A program made the translations under genes and the position numbers. Below, piece after piece: positions 1 through 9,251 of a stretch of 64,000 bases of DNA. This DNA comes from Persicobacter diffluens (lineage in GTDB: Bacteria > Bacteroidota > Bacteroidia > Cytophagales > Cyclobacteriaceae). The stretch's first letter is position 1, and each line of letters begins with the position of its first letter. The stretch lies in the NCBI RefSeq assembly GCF_036244895.1, contig NZ_BQKE01000001.1, positions 1,860,001 to 1,924,000 of the forward strand. The letters run 5' to 3'. The notes under the pieces were generated by a model that did not search any database, was not told the DNA's origin, and saw only the letters and a list, made by a program, of their open reading frames with translations.

Positions 1-391
1 GCTAAAAACGGAATTAATTATTCTAACAACAGCATAATTTAGCCCATTTATTTACCACACCTGTTGAACGGCCCCCTCCAACTACGCACTAAATTAACCT
101 AAGCGAACTATTGATTTCCTTATGTTGAGATTGTTTCCCCTGATTTTTAGAGGGAAATAATTCCTCACTTTCCCGCCTTGCAGCTATGTGAATTAGGGTT
201 GGTTAACAAGCCTAACCCATACCGAAAATTTGAGTATTGCTGAAACGATAACCGATTTACTTTGACAGAATAGCATCCATCCAATAATTCCAAATCGCCG
301 ACGGAAGGTGCGCTTTTAAACACGCGCCTAAGCAAGCCAATTTCGTTTGAGTTATTGCTCCTGTCCAAATTCAATTCCACTATTTGCCAAA

Positions 392-613
392 TTAACCCGG
401 CTTATTAATGCTTTAAATCCTCGATTAACTGTAAAGCGGAAAAAATGAAGGAATAGCTTCCTATTTCCGAGTTTTTTCCAACGAAACAAATGAGGAGAAA
501 GCAAGCTTGACCAATTTTGGGCTATTATAATTCGAAGAAAATAAGTTTTAAAGGGTTGAAAATAAGTCACCCACGATGGTTTAATAAATATAGCGGTGAA
601 TAATTCGGGTTAA
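392..613 (+). repeat. Dispersed 222-bp intergenic repeat, copy 1 (complete)
   Basis: The copy begins TTAACCCGG and ends CGGGTTAA, so its ends are inverted repeats. Inside are the family landmarks: an aggaa/ttcct hairpin, a GAGTTTTTTCC block, GAGGAGAAAGCAAGCTTG, and a tail with AGCGGTGAATAATTCGGG. It has the same 222-bp length as copies at 7703, 37621 and 62237. It encodes no plausible protein and resembles a MITE or structured 3'-end repeat. Its mobility is inferred, not shown. Confidence 0.85.
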
Positions 614-850
614 ACAGGAAATAGACCCTACCGGTATATCGAAAATTAGCTATGTCATAATGACGGGGTCCGTGTTTTAGGTTTGCTAAATTTTTTAGCT
701 CTCCATTTTTTTCAAGATTTGATTCGTGTCATAAATGAAAATTTATTCATTTTAAATTTAAACCCTGCCCTTCTTGTCGATTATGTCGCCTTTATAAATC
801 AGTCTCTATATTCTGGATGGAGAGCTATTTCTCGAACTCTTTTCGTTACT

Positions 851-879
851 TATTTTAGTTTCAAATTGAAACTAAAATA
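851..879. repeat. Perfect 29-bp palindrome
   Basis: TATTTTAGTTTCAA is followed by one A and its exact reverse complement, giving 14-bp arms with a one-base centre. It lies about 105 bp downstream of the ABC ATPase stop codon and is not part of the 222-bp repeat. It could be a transcription-factor site or a bidirectional hairpin. There is no downstream T-run typical of a terminator. Confidence 0.6.
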
Positions 880-985
880 GCGCGCAAAAAAAATGCGGTA
901 GTCGAAATTGACACCGCTCTTTCTAAGACCCTCCTATTTGTCAGAGCTGAAATATAGTTTTGCAATAATAGCCCCTCCTATTATG

Positions 986-1978
986 TTAAATAAGATCTTT
1001 ACCTACCGCATTTACTAAATCAGATAGTCGCCTATAAATCACTTTATTAAAGACATAGTCATCACCGATTTTCTCTACTTTTTCTTGAACATTGGGATTA
1101 ATCCCCACTCCAGTTTTTGCAAGAGCTTGTTGGAGCCATTTCTGCTCTAAAGCTGAAAAATTGACGAGCTGAATAGCTTTATTTAACACCAATGGCGCCT
1201 CAAATCTTCCACTTTCAGCATTGAAAGTCACTTCTTTTTTCTCAAAAAAAGCGGCAAATTCTCCGGAGAGCACCATCTCCTCCGGCATCCCAAATGCCGA
1301 ACTTTTTTCCTTATGCAATAAAAGTATTTCATCGCAAAACTGCAGACTCAGGTCAAGCTCATGCGAGCTGATTAAAATCGTTTTGCCGGTAGCCGCCAAC
1401 TCCCGAAGAATACTAAAAATCACAATCTTATTGGGCACATCTAAATGTGCTGCGGGTTCGTCCAGAAAAATAATGGGGGTGTCCTGGGCAAGTGCCCGGC
1501 CAATCAGTGCCAATTGTTTTTGCCCATCGGATAAATCCGTGATGGGTTGTTGAAGGATGTGACCAATGCCCAGCTTCTCCACAATTCGATCCACTATATC
1601 AACATCAGCCTGACTATGCCTTCCCCACCAATTGGTATGGGGACTTCGTCCACTAAATATTAATTCCTCTACCGTCAAAAAAGGCGTGCTAATTTTATCG
1701 GTAAGCACTACTGAAATTTCCTTAGCCAATGCCTGGTGGGCAATCATAGCCAGGTCTTTACCATTTAAAAAAACCTGTCCCTTTACAATGGGCTGCATTT
1801 TCAACAGGCTTCGCATCAGGGTAGATTTACCCACGCCATTTCCTCCAAGGAGACCAATCATTTTTCCGGAATGAATTTCAGCATTTAACCCGGCCTGCAC
1901 AATATTCCAATGACCTGAGGTTTTCTGCGGATAACCGACCGTTAGATTTTCTATCCTTAACTGCGGAACTTCACTCAT
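986..1978 (-). CDS. ABC transporter ATP-binding protein, iron-complex/cobalamin (FecE/BtuD) type
   Basis: This cytoplasmic ATPase would energise the adjacent permease for uptake of an iron chelate, haem or cobalamin. Walker A (GGNGVGKST), the signature LSDGQ, Walker B (IIFLDEP) and the H-loop (ISSHE) are all present in order, so it should be active. The ~255-residue core is followed by a C-terminal extension of ~75 residues that is longer than in FecE/BtuD and that I cannot assign. Its ATG overlaps the permease TGA (ATGA), which indicates translational coupling. Substrate cannot be decided: no TonB receptor or siderophore gene lies nearby. Confidence 0.9.
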   Translation of the reverse strand: MSEVPQLRIENLTVGYPQKTSGHWNIVQAGLNAEIHSGKMIGLLGGNGVGKSTLMRSLLKMQPIVKGQVFLNGKDLAMIAHQALAKEISVVLTDKISTPFLTVEELIFSGRSPHTNWWGRHSQADVDIVDRIVEKLGIGHILQQPITDLSDGQKQLALIGRALAQDTPIIFLDEPAAHLDVPNKIVIFSILRELAATGKTILISSHELDLSLQFCDEILLLHKEKSSAFGMPEEMVLSGEFAAFFEKKEVTFNAESGRFEAPLVLNKAIQLVNFSALEQKWLQQALAKTGVGINPNVQEKVEKIGDDYVFNKVIYRRLSDLVNAVGKDLI

Positions 1979-3000
1979 GACCTTCTTTTAATAATCACAA
2001 AAATTACGATAGGCGCTCCGACCAATCCCGTTACCGCATTCATGGGCAATACGGCCTGACTGTATGGTAATTTGCTAATCAAATCGCAAATTAACATTAA
2101 TATCGCTCCTCCTAATACCGAGGCGGGAATTAAAGTCTTATGACTTGCCGTTAAAAAAAATCGCCGAGCTAAATGCGGAACCGCAATTCCTACAAATCCT
2201 ATGGGACCCACAAAAGAAACCGTGGCGGCTGTTAAAACACTGGTGATTCCAATAATCGCTATCCGGATACGCTTGATAGAAAGCCCCATGGATAAGGCAT
2301 AATTTTCTCCCAACAATAGTATATTCAATGGCTTGGCCATAAAAAAAGCAGCCAAAACACTCATTCCTACCAGGGTTCCCATTACCCATAGTTGGCTATT
2401 ATTCAAACCTGCTAAACTACCCAGGGACCATAGCAGAAAATCCTGGATCATTTCTGGACTGGAAAAATACTGGCCAATGGCTACAATGGCGTTGGTTAAG
2501 AAGCCAATCATCACCCCGACAATTAACAAACTTACTGCATCTTTTAGCCTACTGGCCAATACTAAAATCAATAAAAAAACCATCAATGCTCCCACAAATG
2601 CCGCAGCAACCAAAAGCGAACTTTTACCCACATCCACGGTCTGTAGAAATGAGGCGGAAACATTACCTCCAATTCCTAAAACGACCATCGCTACACCAAG
2701 GCTGGCACCGGAAGAAATACCCAATACAGATGGACCGGCCAATGGGTTCCCAAAAAGAGATTGCATCAGCAAGCCTCCCACGGCTAATGCGGCCCCAACA
2801 ATTATGGCCGCCAAAGCTCTGGGCATTCTGATTTTGAAAATGATGGCTTGAATAATTTCATCTTCTCCAGACCCTATTAAATGGGAAAAGGTTTCTGAAA
2901 AACTAATTTTTACAGATCCCATTCCCACATCCAGGAAAAAAAGAAGAATCAGAATGAAAATGAGCAAAAGCCAACGAACGGATTTGAATTCTCCTCTCAT
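1975..3000 (-). CDS. ABC transporter permease, FecCD/BtuC family
   Basis: An inner-membrane permease of 341 residues, the usual FecCD/BtuC length, with about ten hydrophobic segments. Family signatures visible are GAALAVGGLLMQ followed by NPLAGPSVLGISSGA near residues 50-85, and VSFVGPIGFVGIAVPHLAR near 265-280, the coupling region that contacts the ATPase. There is one permease gene, so a homodimer with the downstream ATPase is expected. The start overlaps the stop of the binding-protein gene by one base (TAATG), and its own stop overlaps the ATPase start. Confidence 0.93.
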   Translation of the reverse strand: MRGEFKSVRWLLLIFILILLFFLDVGMGSVKISFSETFSHLIGSGEDEIIQAIIFKIRMPRALAAIIVGAALAVGGLLMQSLFGNPLAGPSVLGISSGASLGVAMVVLGIGGNVSASFLQTVDVGKSSLLVAAAFVGALMVFLLILVLASRLKDAVSLLIVGVMIGFLTNAIVAIGQYFSSPEMIQDFLLWSLGSLAGLNNSQLWVMGTLVGMSVLAAFFMAKPLNILLLGENYALSMGLSIKRIRIAIIGITSVLTAATVSFVGPIGFVGIAVPHLARRFFLTASHKTLIPASVLGGAILMLICDLISKLPYSQAVLPMNAVTGLVGAPIVIFVIIKRRS

Positions 3001-4169
3001 TAATTAATTGGACGATAATACACCAAAGTGGAATCTGAAAAAGCTTCCGGATGAATAATTTTGATCAAATCCTTCAGCACTAAGTCCGGGTTCAAATAGC
3101 CCGTGTACCAAAAGGCATTAACCCCATCAATCTCAAGTCCATTATTATTATAAATTCGATTAAGACTATAAGGTGGAAAAAGCGCATACCTTTCATCCAG
3201 GTCAACAAGTTCTTCTTTCGTTTTCACCGGCCCCACATTTAACCAAACCTGAGATTGTTGGGCTTTTTTAAAGACCACTTCAAAATCCACCGGTACTGCC
3301 GCAACCACATCATTTTCTTTAAACATAAAATTCCCTCCGGCCGCTTCTATAAACTGGGCAGTAAAACTTTTTCCCCCGGCCATATGCCAAACCCCTTTAT
3401 AGGGTAAGCCACAAATTACATTCACGGAGCGATCCAAGGTATCAGCAAAGGATTTCCAGGAAAAATAATTTTCTCGCGTTCGGTCAAAGGCTAAAGTAGC
3501 GCGCTCAGGCTTATCCAATAACAAAGCCATCACTTTCAACCATTCCGTTCTTCCCAAGGGAGTTTCTTCCTGCCAGGAGGAAATAGGCAACAGGCAAATG
3601 CCCTGACTCTTTAATGCCGGATAGGTTTCATCTTGCCCCATATCATCATAAAGCACCACATCCGGTTTCATTGCCAGGATCAACTCTTCATTCAGTTTTG
3701 AATAAGCCCCCACTTCTTTAATTTCTCCGGATTCAATTTTCGTACGAATCGTCCTGTCAGGGATATAATCGTGCGCATCAACCCCCTTCAGGGCACTAAG
3801 ACCTCTTAAGCGGTCCAGCATTCCCACATGGGTATTGGACAGGGCCACTACTTTTCTCACCGGAACTTCAATCACTTTGCTGGAATGGACTCCCTTAGGA
3901 TAGGGCGTTCCCCGCTTGACCAGATAATATTCTGAGACCTCATGCTTATTATTCAAGCGGCTATGAAGTACTAATTTTTTAAAATTGGAATGTTTACTAA
4001 TCTCAAAGTTCTTAGCAAATTCTATATTTAAAGAATCCTCAAAAAAAGTATAATCAGTTTGCTGTAAATCAATGGTTTCAGCGCCTTCATTTTTAGTATT
4101 ATTCGAAGTACCACAAGCCGCGAAAAAACTCACTAAAATCAAGCAGGAATATAGACGGATATTAAACAT
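3000..4169 (-). CDS. Substrate-binding lipoprotein of an iron-complex/cobalamin-type ABC transporter
   Basis: This is the periplasmic binding component of the uptake system encoded downstream. A lipoprotein signal peptide ends at FAAC, so the mature protein should be lipid-anchored at Cys19. The rest fits the TroA/BtuF-like two-lobed fold: a VVALSNTHVGMLDRLRGLSALKGV stretch in the first lobe, KPDVVLYDD in the family's usual position, and a second lobe with AAGGNFMF. It is first of the three transport genes and is separated by 38 bp from the upstream MarR gene. Substrate unknown (iron chelate, haem or B12). Confidence 0.88.
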   Translation of the reverse strand: MFNIRLYSCLILVSFFAACGTSNNTKNEGAETIDLQQTDYTFFEDSLNIEFAKNFEISKHSNFKKLVLHSRLNNKHEVSEYYLVKRGTPYPKGVHSSKVIEVPVRKVVALSNTHVGMLDRLRGLSALKGVDAHDYIPDRTIRTKIESGEIKEVGAYSKLNEELILAMKPDVVLYDDMGQDETYPALKSQGICLLPISSWQEETPLGRTEWLKVMALLLDKPERATLAFDRTRENYFSWKSFADTLDRSVNVICGLPYKGVWHMAGGKSFTAQFIEAAGGNFMFKENDVVAAVPVDFEVVFKKAQQSQVWLNVGPVKTKEELVDLDERYALFPPYSLNRIYNNNGLEIDGVNAFWYTGYLNPDLVLKDLIKIIHPEAFSDSTLVYYRPIN

Positions 4170-4207
4170 TAATCTCGTATAGTTAAAAATACCAAAGGAA
4201 CCATATA

Positions 4208-4642
4208 TTAGCTTATGGTTGCCTTCAAACTATTATGCCACGAATTTAAGAAGTCAATCCCTTTCATGCACAGCTCAGGGGAAATTTCCTTCAAGCTTTT
4301 TTTCAACATCTGTTCAATCTCCAGATTCCAAATAGTGCAATTTCGCTTAGCCACCTTGGTAGAATAAATATTTTTTTCCCGGCTATCCTCATTCCCCGGA
4401 ATTCTCACGACCATGGCTTCGTCCTCCAGCAGGTCCAGAAGCCGAGAAACCTGCACTTTAGATAAGCCCAACCTTTGGCCAATATCATGTTGAGAAATAC
4501 CCTCCTTTTCAACTACTAATTGCAGGATTAAGAATGACTTATAAGACAATTTGATATTTTTTGATTTAAAAAATTCAAGTATCTGTTGTTCAAAATGATG
4601 AGATATAAATAAAAGAGAATGGCTGAAACTAATATTACTCAT
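4208..4642 (-). CDS. MarR-family transcriptional regulator
   Basis: A 144-residue winged helix-turn-helix protein. The recognition region reads ISQHDIGQRLGLSKVQVSRLLDLLEDEAMVVR, followed by the wing (GNEDSREKNIYST), which is the MarR core with the usual flanking dimerisation helices. It lies immediately upstream of, and codirectional with, the uptake operon, so it probably controls that operon and itself. In the 193-bp divergent gap to the FGGY kinase, ATGAGCC (4671) and its reverse complement GGCTCAT (4717) form a spaced inverted repeat that could be an operator; this is inference. Confidence 0.88.
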   Translation of the reverse strand: MSNISFSHSLLFISHHFEQQILEFFKSKNIKLSYKSFLILQLVVEKEGISQHDIGQRLGLSKVQVSRLLDLLEDEAMVVRIPGNEDSREKNIYSTKVAKRNCTIWNLEIEQMLKKSLKEISPELCMKGIDFLNSWHNSLKATIS

Positions 4643-4835
4643 AATTGCAAATTAAGGCGCTTACTAAAAGATGAGCCAGTAAAGGGCATTATTTTCCAAA
4701 GACTATCCCGTATAAAGGCTCATTAAGGGACAAAAAGTTAGGAAAAATTGTCACAAACTAATAATTTCGTATCTTGAATTGAGCAGTCATTCGTGTGCCT
4801 GTTCATTTTTTCTATTCCACCATTGAATAACTCTT

Positions 4836-6257
4836 ATGAGTAAATCTGTAATTGCAATTTTTGACATAGGTCGTACTTATAAAAAATTCTTTCTTTTTGA
4901 CAGAAATTATGAGATCGTTCATGAGGAACTCACTCGTTTCGAAGACATAACGGATGAGGATGGGGATGCTTGTGAAGATTTAAATTCAATTGTAGAGTGG
5001 GTAAAGAAAACCTTTAAGGATGCCATGAAGATGAAAGATTTTCAGATTCGTGCATTGAATTTTACCTCCTACGGTGCGAGCTGGGTTCATATCAATAAAG
5101 CAGGTAAGCCTGTCACCCCGGTGTATAGCTACTGGAAGCCGATTCCTAAACATATACAGGAACAATTTTATAAAAAATACGGAGACGCTGACAAATTTGC
5201 TTTAGCAACCTCCTCGCCGCAACATGGCATGTTGAATGCCGGTATGCAATTATACTGGTTAAAGCATGACAAGCCGGAGGTTTTCAAGAAGATCCACACT
5301 TCTCTGGGAATTCCACAATACCTTTCGTATGTGATTACCGGAAAAGCATTTTCTGAAATTACCCATTTAGGATGTCATTCCTCTTTATGGGATTTTAAAA
5401 AGGATCGTTCACATGATTGGGTATATAAGGAAAAAATGTATTCCAAATTCCCTCCCATTGTGAACACCACTTCTTCTGAAAAGATTTTTGTAAAAAACCG
5501 CGAAGTGAAAGTCGGTATTGGAATTATTGGCGGCGCAGCCTCTATGGTTCCCTACCAATTAGGTTTCGAACGTAACTATGTAGTTTTAACAACCGGTACC
5601 TGGAGTACTGCCACGAACCCTTCATTGGATGCCAAAATGACCCCCGAAGATATCTACAACGATAACTTCGATCTTTTGAGTTTCCGTGGAGACGTTATGC
5701 GTACGGCCAGAATCTTTTTGGGTAGAGAGCACGAATTTCATTTGCAGCGTATTGCAAAGCATTTTGATATTGATCGGACTTTCTATAAATCGGTAATGGC
5801 TGATGAGAGCGTAATTTCTGATCTGATCAACCGCCTGACACCGGAAAGAAGATTTTATCCGCAGTCTGCTTTGGGTAGTCGCTTCTCTCCGGAAGAGCCG
5901 GAACCTCTGAATGATTTATCGGCCTTTAGTTCTCCTCAGGAAGCTTACCACCAATTAATTTTGGATCTTTCCTGTCTGCAGGCCTCCTCTATCACCTCTG
6001 TGATTGGAGATACGGATGTAGGGAAAGTATTTATGGCAGGTGGATTCTCATACAATGAATCTTTCAAAAGAATTTTGCCGGCTATTTTACCGGACATTCA
6101 GTTCTATACGAATGGCGTTCAAAGAGCCACTGCTTTGGGAGCCGCTTTAACACTTCACACCCATTGGAATAAGGAAACCAATTTGGATAACTTACTCCGT
6201 TTTGAAATGGTGGAAGAATTAAACATCCCTGATGTGGAAGGCCTGGAACTGGTTTAA
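4836..6257 (+). CDS. FGGY-family carbohydrate kinase homologue, catalytic Asp apparently lost
   Basis: Full length for the family (473 residues) and closest in pattern to the Bacteroidetes rhamnulokinase/fuculokinase-like group: AIFDIGRTYKKFFLFD at the N terminus, LGCHSSLWDF near 178, TTGTWSTATNPS near 253 and MAGGFSYNESF in the C-terminal domain. In that group, as I recall it, the segment near residue 230 reads GIHDSSAS, with D as the catalytic base. Here it reads GIIGGAAS (Gly at 232), so phosphotransfer is doubtful; a regulatory or sugar-binding role is possible. It is a lone gene, divergent from the MarR gene, with its own terminator and no sugar-catabolism neighbours. Confidence 0.85.
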   Translation: MSKSVIAIFDIGRTYKKFFLFDRNYEIVHEELTRFEDITDEDGDACEDLNSIVEWVKKTFKDAMKMKDFQIRALNFTSYGASWVHINKAGKPVTPVYSYWKPIPKHIQEQFYKKYGDADKFALATSSPQHGMLNAGMQLYWLKHDKPEVFKKIHTSLGIPQYLSYVITGKAFSEITHLGCHSSLWDFKKDRSHDWVYKEKMYSKFPPIVNTTSSEKIFVKNREVKVGIGIIGGAASMVPYQLGFERNYVVLTTGTWSTATNPSLDAKMTPEDIYNDNFDLLSFRGDVMRTARIFLGREHEFHLQRIAKHFDIDRTFYKSVMADESVISDLINRLTPERRFYPQSALGSRFSPEEPEPLNDLSAFSSPQEAYHQLILDLSCLQASSITSVIGDTDVGKVFMAGGFSYNESFKRILPAILPDIQFYTNGVQRATALGAALTLHTHWNKETNLDNLLRFEMVEELNIPDVEGLELV

Positions 6258-6278
6258 AAAACTCCAAAATGACATTTT

Positions 6279-6301
6279 AGCCCTTTCGAGGGCTTTTTTT
6301 A
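6279..6301 (+). terminator. Rho-independent terminator after the FGGY kinase gene
   Basis: AGCCCT-ttc-gAGGGCT hairpin followed by a run of T, 22 bases after the stop codon. Confidence 0.85.
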
Positions 6302-6423
6302 TCTACAAATTTTAATATTTAAATTCTAAATGTTATTATAAAACGCAATTTAGATTAATTTTACAAAGCGATAATATCCGCCTTTTTTGAAATTCAACAT
6401 CGCACTTATAACCAATACTATAT

Positions 6424-7533
6424 ATGCAGTCTGCTCAGTTCCATGCAAAAATTTTGATTGTCGATGACATTCCAAAAAATATACAGGTAGCGGCAAATAT
6501 CCTTAAACAGGAAAATTATAATATTACTTTTGCCAAAAGCGGCCCGCAGGCTTTGGAAAAAATTGAAAAAATAGAATTTGATTTAATTCTATTAGATGTC
6601 ATGATGCCGGAGATGGATGGTTTTGAAGTCTGCCGAAGAATCAAAGAAGATCCTAAAAATCAGGGAATTCCAGTAATATTCCTGACGGCCAAAACTGAAT
6701 CGGAGAGTATTGTCAAAGGTTTTGAAGTAGGTGGAATTGACTATGTCACCAAACCATTTAATGGCATTGAGCTATTGGCCAGGGTACGTAATCATATTAA
6801 TCTCCGAAATACTCAAAAAGAATTAGAAAAAGCTAATGCCACCAAAGACCGCATGTTCTCTATTATCGGACATGACTTACGTGGCCCTATTGGCAATATT
6901 AAGTCCATTTTTTCTCTACTCACCGATAATCAAAAAAGCTTTGAACCTAAACAGTTCAAAACCTTTTTGGACCTGGGAAGAGAGTCTGCGGAATCTACCT
7001 TTTCCTTATTGGAAAACTTATTAAACTGGGCCCGAAGCCAAAGAAACCAAATTCAATTCAACCCCAGAAAGGTCGATGTTTATCGCCTTACACTGGAAAT
7101 GATAAATTTAGTTTCGCTACAGGCCTCTCATAAAGATATTGAGCTAGTCAATGAAGTAGAGCCGCACGCCATAGTTTACGCCGATGATGAAATGATTAAA
7201 ACCATTATCAGAAATTTGTTATCGAATGCGATTAAATTTACTGACGATGGAGGAAAGATCATGATCAGTGGTCAATCGGAAGGAGAGTATTTCCATATGG
7301 CGGTCAGAGATACGGGCCAGGGAATGACTGAAGATGTAGTCCAGCAATTAGTGGAAGAAGATGGTTATACCACTTCAGGAACCGCAGGAGAAAAAGGTTC
7401 TGGCTTAGGCCTTTATCTTTTCAAAAAATTTGTCAAAATGCATGGGGGAAGTTTTGATATTCAATCCGTTCCTGATCAGGGAAGTATTTTTTCTTTCAAA
7501 ATCCCACTCCACCCTCCTCAAAAAACAAAGTAA
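6424..7533 (+). CDS. Soluble hybrid: response-regulator receiver fused to histidine kinase
   Basis: A cytoplasmic 369-residue signalling protein with no membrane segment. The receiver domain (about 8-125) has the acidic pair at D14-D15, phosphoacceptor Asp58 (LILLDVMMPEMDG), Thr89 (FLTAK) and Lys110 (TKPF). A short coiled linker leads to a HisKA domain with His150 (SIIGHDLRGPIGN) and a HATPase domain with NLLSNAIKFT, DTGQGM and GSGLGLYLF. This order suggests that phosphorylation of the receiver controls the kinase output. It is monocistronic, and its cognate partner is not apparent here. Confidence 0.92.
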   Translation: MQSAQFHAKILIVDDIPKNIQVAANILKQENYNITFAKSGPQALEKIEKIEFDLILLDVMMPEMDGFEVCRRIKEDPKNQGIPVIFLTAKTESESIVKGFEVGGIDYVTKPFNGIELLARVRNHINLRNTQKELEKANATKDRMFSIIGHDLRGPIGNIKSIFSLLTDNQKSFEPKQFKTFLDLGRESAESTFSLLENLLNWARSQRNQIQFNPRKVDVYRLTLEMINLVSLQASHKDIELVNEVEPHAIVYADDEMIKTIIRNLLSNAIKFTDDGGKIMISGQSEGEYFHMAVRDTGQGMTEDVVQQLVEEDGYTTSGTAGEKGSGLGLYLFKKFVKMHGGSFDIQSVPDQGSIFSFKIPLHPPQKTK

Positions 7534-7539
7534 TATTTT

Positions 7540-7565
7540 AACCCGATCATGTGTCGGGTTTTTTA
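7540..7565 (+). terminator. Rho-independent terminator after the receiver-kinase gene
   Basis: AACCCGA and TCGGGTT arms around a 7-base loop, followed by T-rich sequence. Confidence 0.8.
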
Positions 7566-7702
7566 TTGCCGAAAGATATTTTTTATGTTAAATAGACCTG
7601 CAGTATTTTCTCTCAATTTATATACAAGTACACAACACTGGGAATTTCAAAAGCAAATATGAGAGCACCTTCCCTCAACTTCCCCCAATTTAACCTGCAT
7701 CC

Positions 7703-7924
7703 TTAAACCGGAATATTCCTACTTAAACCCTCGTGTTCCCATAAGACGAGAAAAATGAAGAAATTTTTCCTATTTCGACTTTTTCCCAAGCAGGCAGATG
7801 AATGTGGAGAACGCAAGCTTACCCCAATTTTGATGATCAACATATCAATAAACAACACCTTATCAGATTGAAAATAGCCGATTTAAGTCTGAATACTGAA
7901 TTATGAGTGATATAAGTCAGGTTA
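7703..7924 (+). repeat. Dispersed 222-bp intergenic repeat, copy 2 (complete)
   Basis: Begins TTAAACCGGAATATTCC and ends AGTCAGGTTAA. It has the hairpin and GAGTTTTTTCC-like core (here GACTTTTTCCC) and the GAGAACGCAAGCTTACC segment. It is more diverged than copies 1, 3 and 5 but exactly the same length and orientation. Confidence 0.75.
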
Positions 7925-7945
7925 AGTCGGCTATTTGGACAAAAA

Positions 7946-7968
7946 AAAAGCCGCTAAAAGCGGCTTTT
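7946..7968 (-). terminator. Terminator of the gyrA/TPR transcription unit
   Basis: Perfect 10-bp arms (AAAAGCCGCT and its complement) with a 3-base loop; an A-run on the + strand gives a U-tract for minus-strand transcripts. Confidence 0.85.
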
Positions 7969-7992
7969 CCTTATTTTCATACTTGTTATTCC

Positions 7993-9216
7993 TTATTCAG
8001 GTAGAGACTCTAGTTGTGTTTGAATCTCCGCAGCTTTATCTTTCTCACCAATTTTCAAGTAAGTACCTGCCAAAGTTTCCAACAACATGCGATCTTCCGG
8101 CTTCAACTCACGTGCCTTTTCGAAATATGGAATAGACTCACGGAATTGTTGTTTTGCCTTGTTTTCTACTTCTTCACCGCGCTTACGGTACTCTTCCATA
8201 GACATATCATTTGCCTCATTCCAAGTTGCCGCAGCAGTGTTGTAGTAATTTACGGCGATATTAAATACCGCATCATAATAATCAGGCTTGATTTCTACTG
8301 CACTTTCGTAAGCTTTCAATGCACTAGCAGAGTATTCAGCCATTTTCTCAGCATCTTCTGCTTTTTTAGCACCTGCCGCTAATTGATCATAAACATAGCC
8401 CAAATCGTAATAAAGGATTTCACTGTTTGGGTTAGCATCGATTTCCTTCTGAATTTTTGCAATAGCCTCCTCTGGCTGATCCAATTTCAAGTAAAGACCT
8501 ACCATTTCCTGGATAAGGTTTTTATCCATTGGGTAGTATTTACGAGCATCATTTACCGCTGCTAAAGCCGCCTGATTATCTTCCTTGAAAGTTTTCTCAA
8601 GCAAAATAACTTGCTGATAATAAATCATATCAGCCGTATCATTCAATGCTTCTTTTGCTTCTACATAACCTTTGAAGTTATCCAAAGATTCTTGCTGCAT
8701 TTCTGCCTGAGATGCCGCAATTGCAGTATACAAATAGTTAGTCGTATCTGATTTTACGATTTTAGCCTGGTTGAAATACTTCACCGCATTTTCGTAATCC
8801 GCCTCGCCATAAGCACCAGCACCTTTGTTGAACAAATCTCCCCAAAGGCCTTCAATTTGCTGTCCAGCCATGATATAGTTAGGAGAAGTTTCTTTCTCTA
8901 AGCTTTCAACTTTATGGAAAGCAGCAATCGCTTCTTTCAAAGCCGCCTCATCCAAATTTGTAGAATCTGCAGTAGCTACCGCTGCGTAAATTTTACCTTT
9001 GATAAAGTAATCTTTTCCTTTAGGGGCTTTTTTTGCTTTTTCTTTCGCCAACTCATTCATGTAATTGATAGCGTTATCAATTTCAGTCTTAGCCTGGTCA
9101 AGCTCACCCTTAGTCAAATAGCCTTCTGCTTTAGACGAAGAACCTTTTGTTACTTGCGCAAATGACATTGTAGCTGCAGTAGCTACCATCAATGCGGTTA
9201 CAAATAGTCGTTTCAT
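7993..9216 (-). CDS. Secreted/periplasmic tetratricopeptide-repeat protein
   Basis: A signal peptide (MKRLFVTALMVATAATMSFAQ) is followed by about 385 helical residues with several TPR units, for example AGAYGEADYENAVKYFNQA, LKLDQPEEAIAKIQKEIDANPNSEILYYDLGYVYDQL and LKPEDRMLLETLAGTYLKIGEKDKA. Such proteins act as periplasmic scaffolds; a specific partner is not identifiable. It lies 35 bp after gyrA on the same strand and ends at a strong terminator, so it is probably at least partly co-transcribed with gyrase. No catalytic motif is seen. Confidence 0.85.
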   Translation of the reverse strand: MKRLFVTALMVATAATMSFAQVTKGSSSKAEGYLTKGELDQAKTEIDNAINYMNELAKEKAKKAPKGKDYFIKGKIYAAVATADSTNLDEAALKEAIAAFHKVESLEKETSPNYIMAGQQIEGLWGDLFNKGAGAYGEADYENAVKYFNQAKIVKSDTTNYLYTAIAASQAEMQQESLDNFKGYVEAKEALNDTADMIYYQQVILLEKTFKEDNQAALAAVNDARKYYPMDKNLIQEMVGLYLKLDQPEEAIAKIQKEIDANPNSEILYYDLGYVYDQLAAGAKKAEDAEKMAEYSASALKAYESAVEIKPDYYDAVFNIAVNYYNTAAATWNEANDMSMEEYRKRGEEVENKAKQQFRESIPYFEKARELKPEDRMLLETLAGTYLKIGEKDKAAEIQTQLESLPE

Positions 9217-9251
9217 AACGTGATTTTGATAAATGATATAATAATCAGTTT

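Larger units (their letters stand above)
1..985. other. Intergenic region left of the ABC transporter genes
   Basis: No convincing gene is present in this stretch. It contains one complete copy of the dispersed 222-bp repeat (392-613), a perfect 29-bp palindrome (851-879) and a weak stem just after the ABC ATPase stop codon (about 964-983). Short open frames here lack signal peptides or recognisable motifs, and two of them overlap the repeat. Confidence 0.6.
7534..7992. other. Intergenic region between convergent kinase and TPR genes
   Basis: Holds a terminator for the kinase (7540-7565), one TTATGTTAAA motif (7583), a complete copy of the 222-bp repeat (7703-7924) and the TPR-gene terminator (7946-7968). 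No gene is seen. Confidence 0.7.

Noticed and set aside
352..570. Minus-strand ORF within repeat copy 1; similar peptides (RKLFLHF, VKRGFK) are read in copies at 46006 and 50267
   Set aside because: The shared peptide reflects the repeated DNA. Frames start outside the repeat, have different ends and no signal or motif, and other copies break the frame.
683..880. 65-residue + strand ORF
   Set aside because: It ends inside the 29-bp palindrome, has no promoter or recognisable motif, and its composition is that of AT-rich non-coding DNA.
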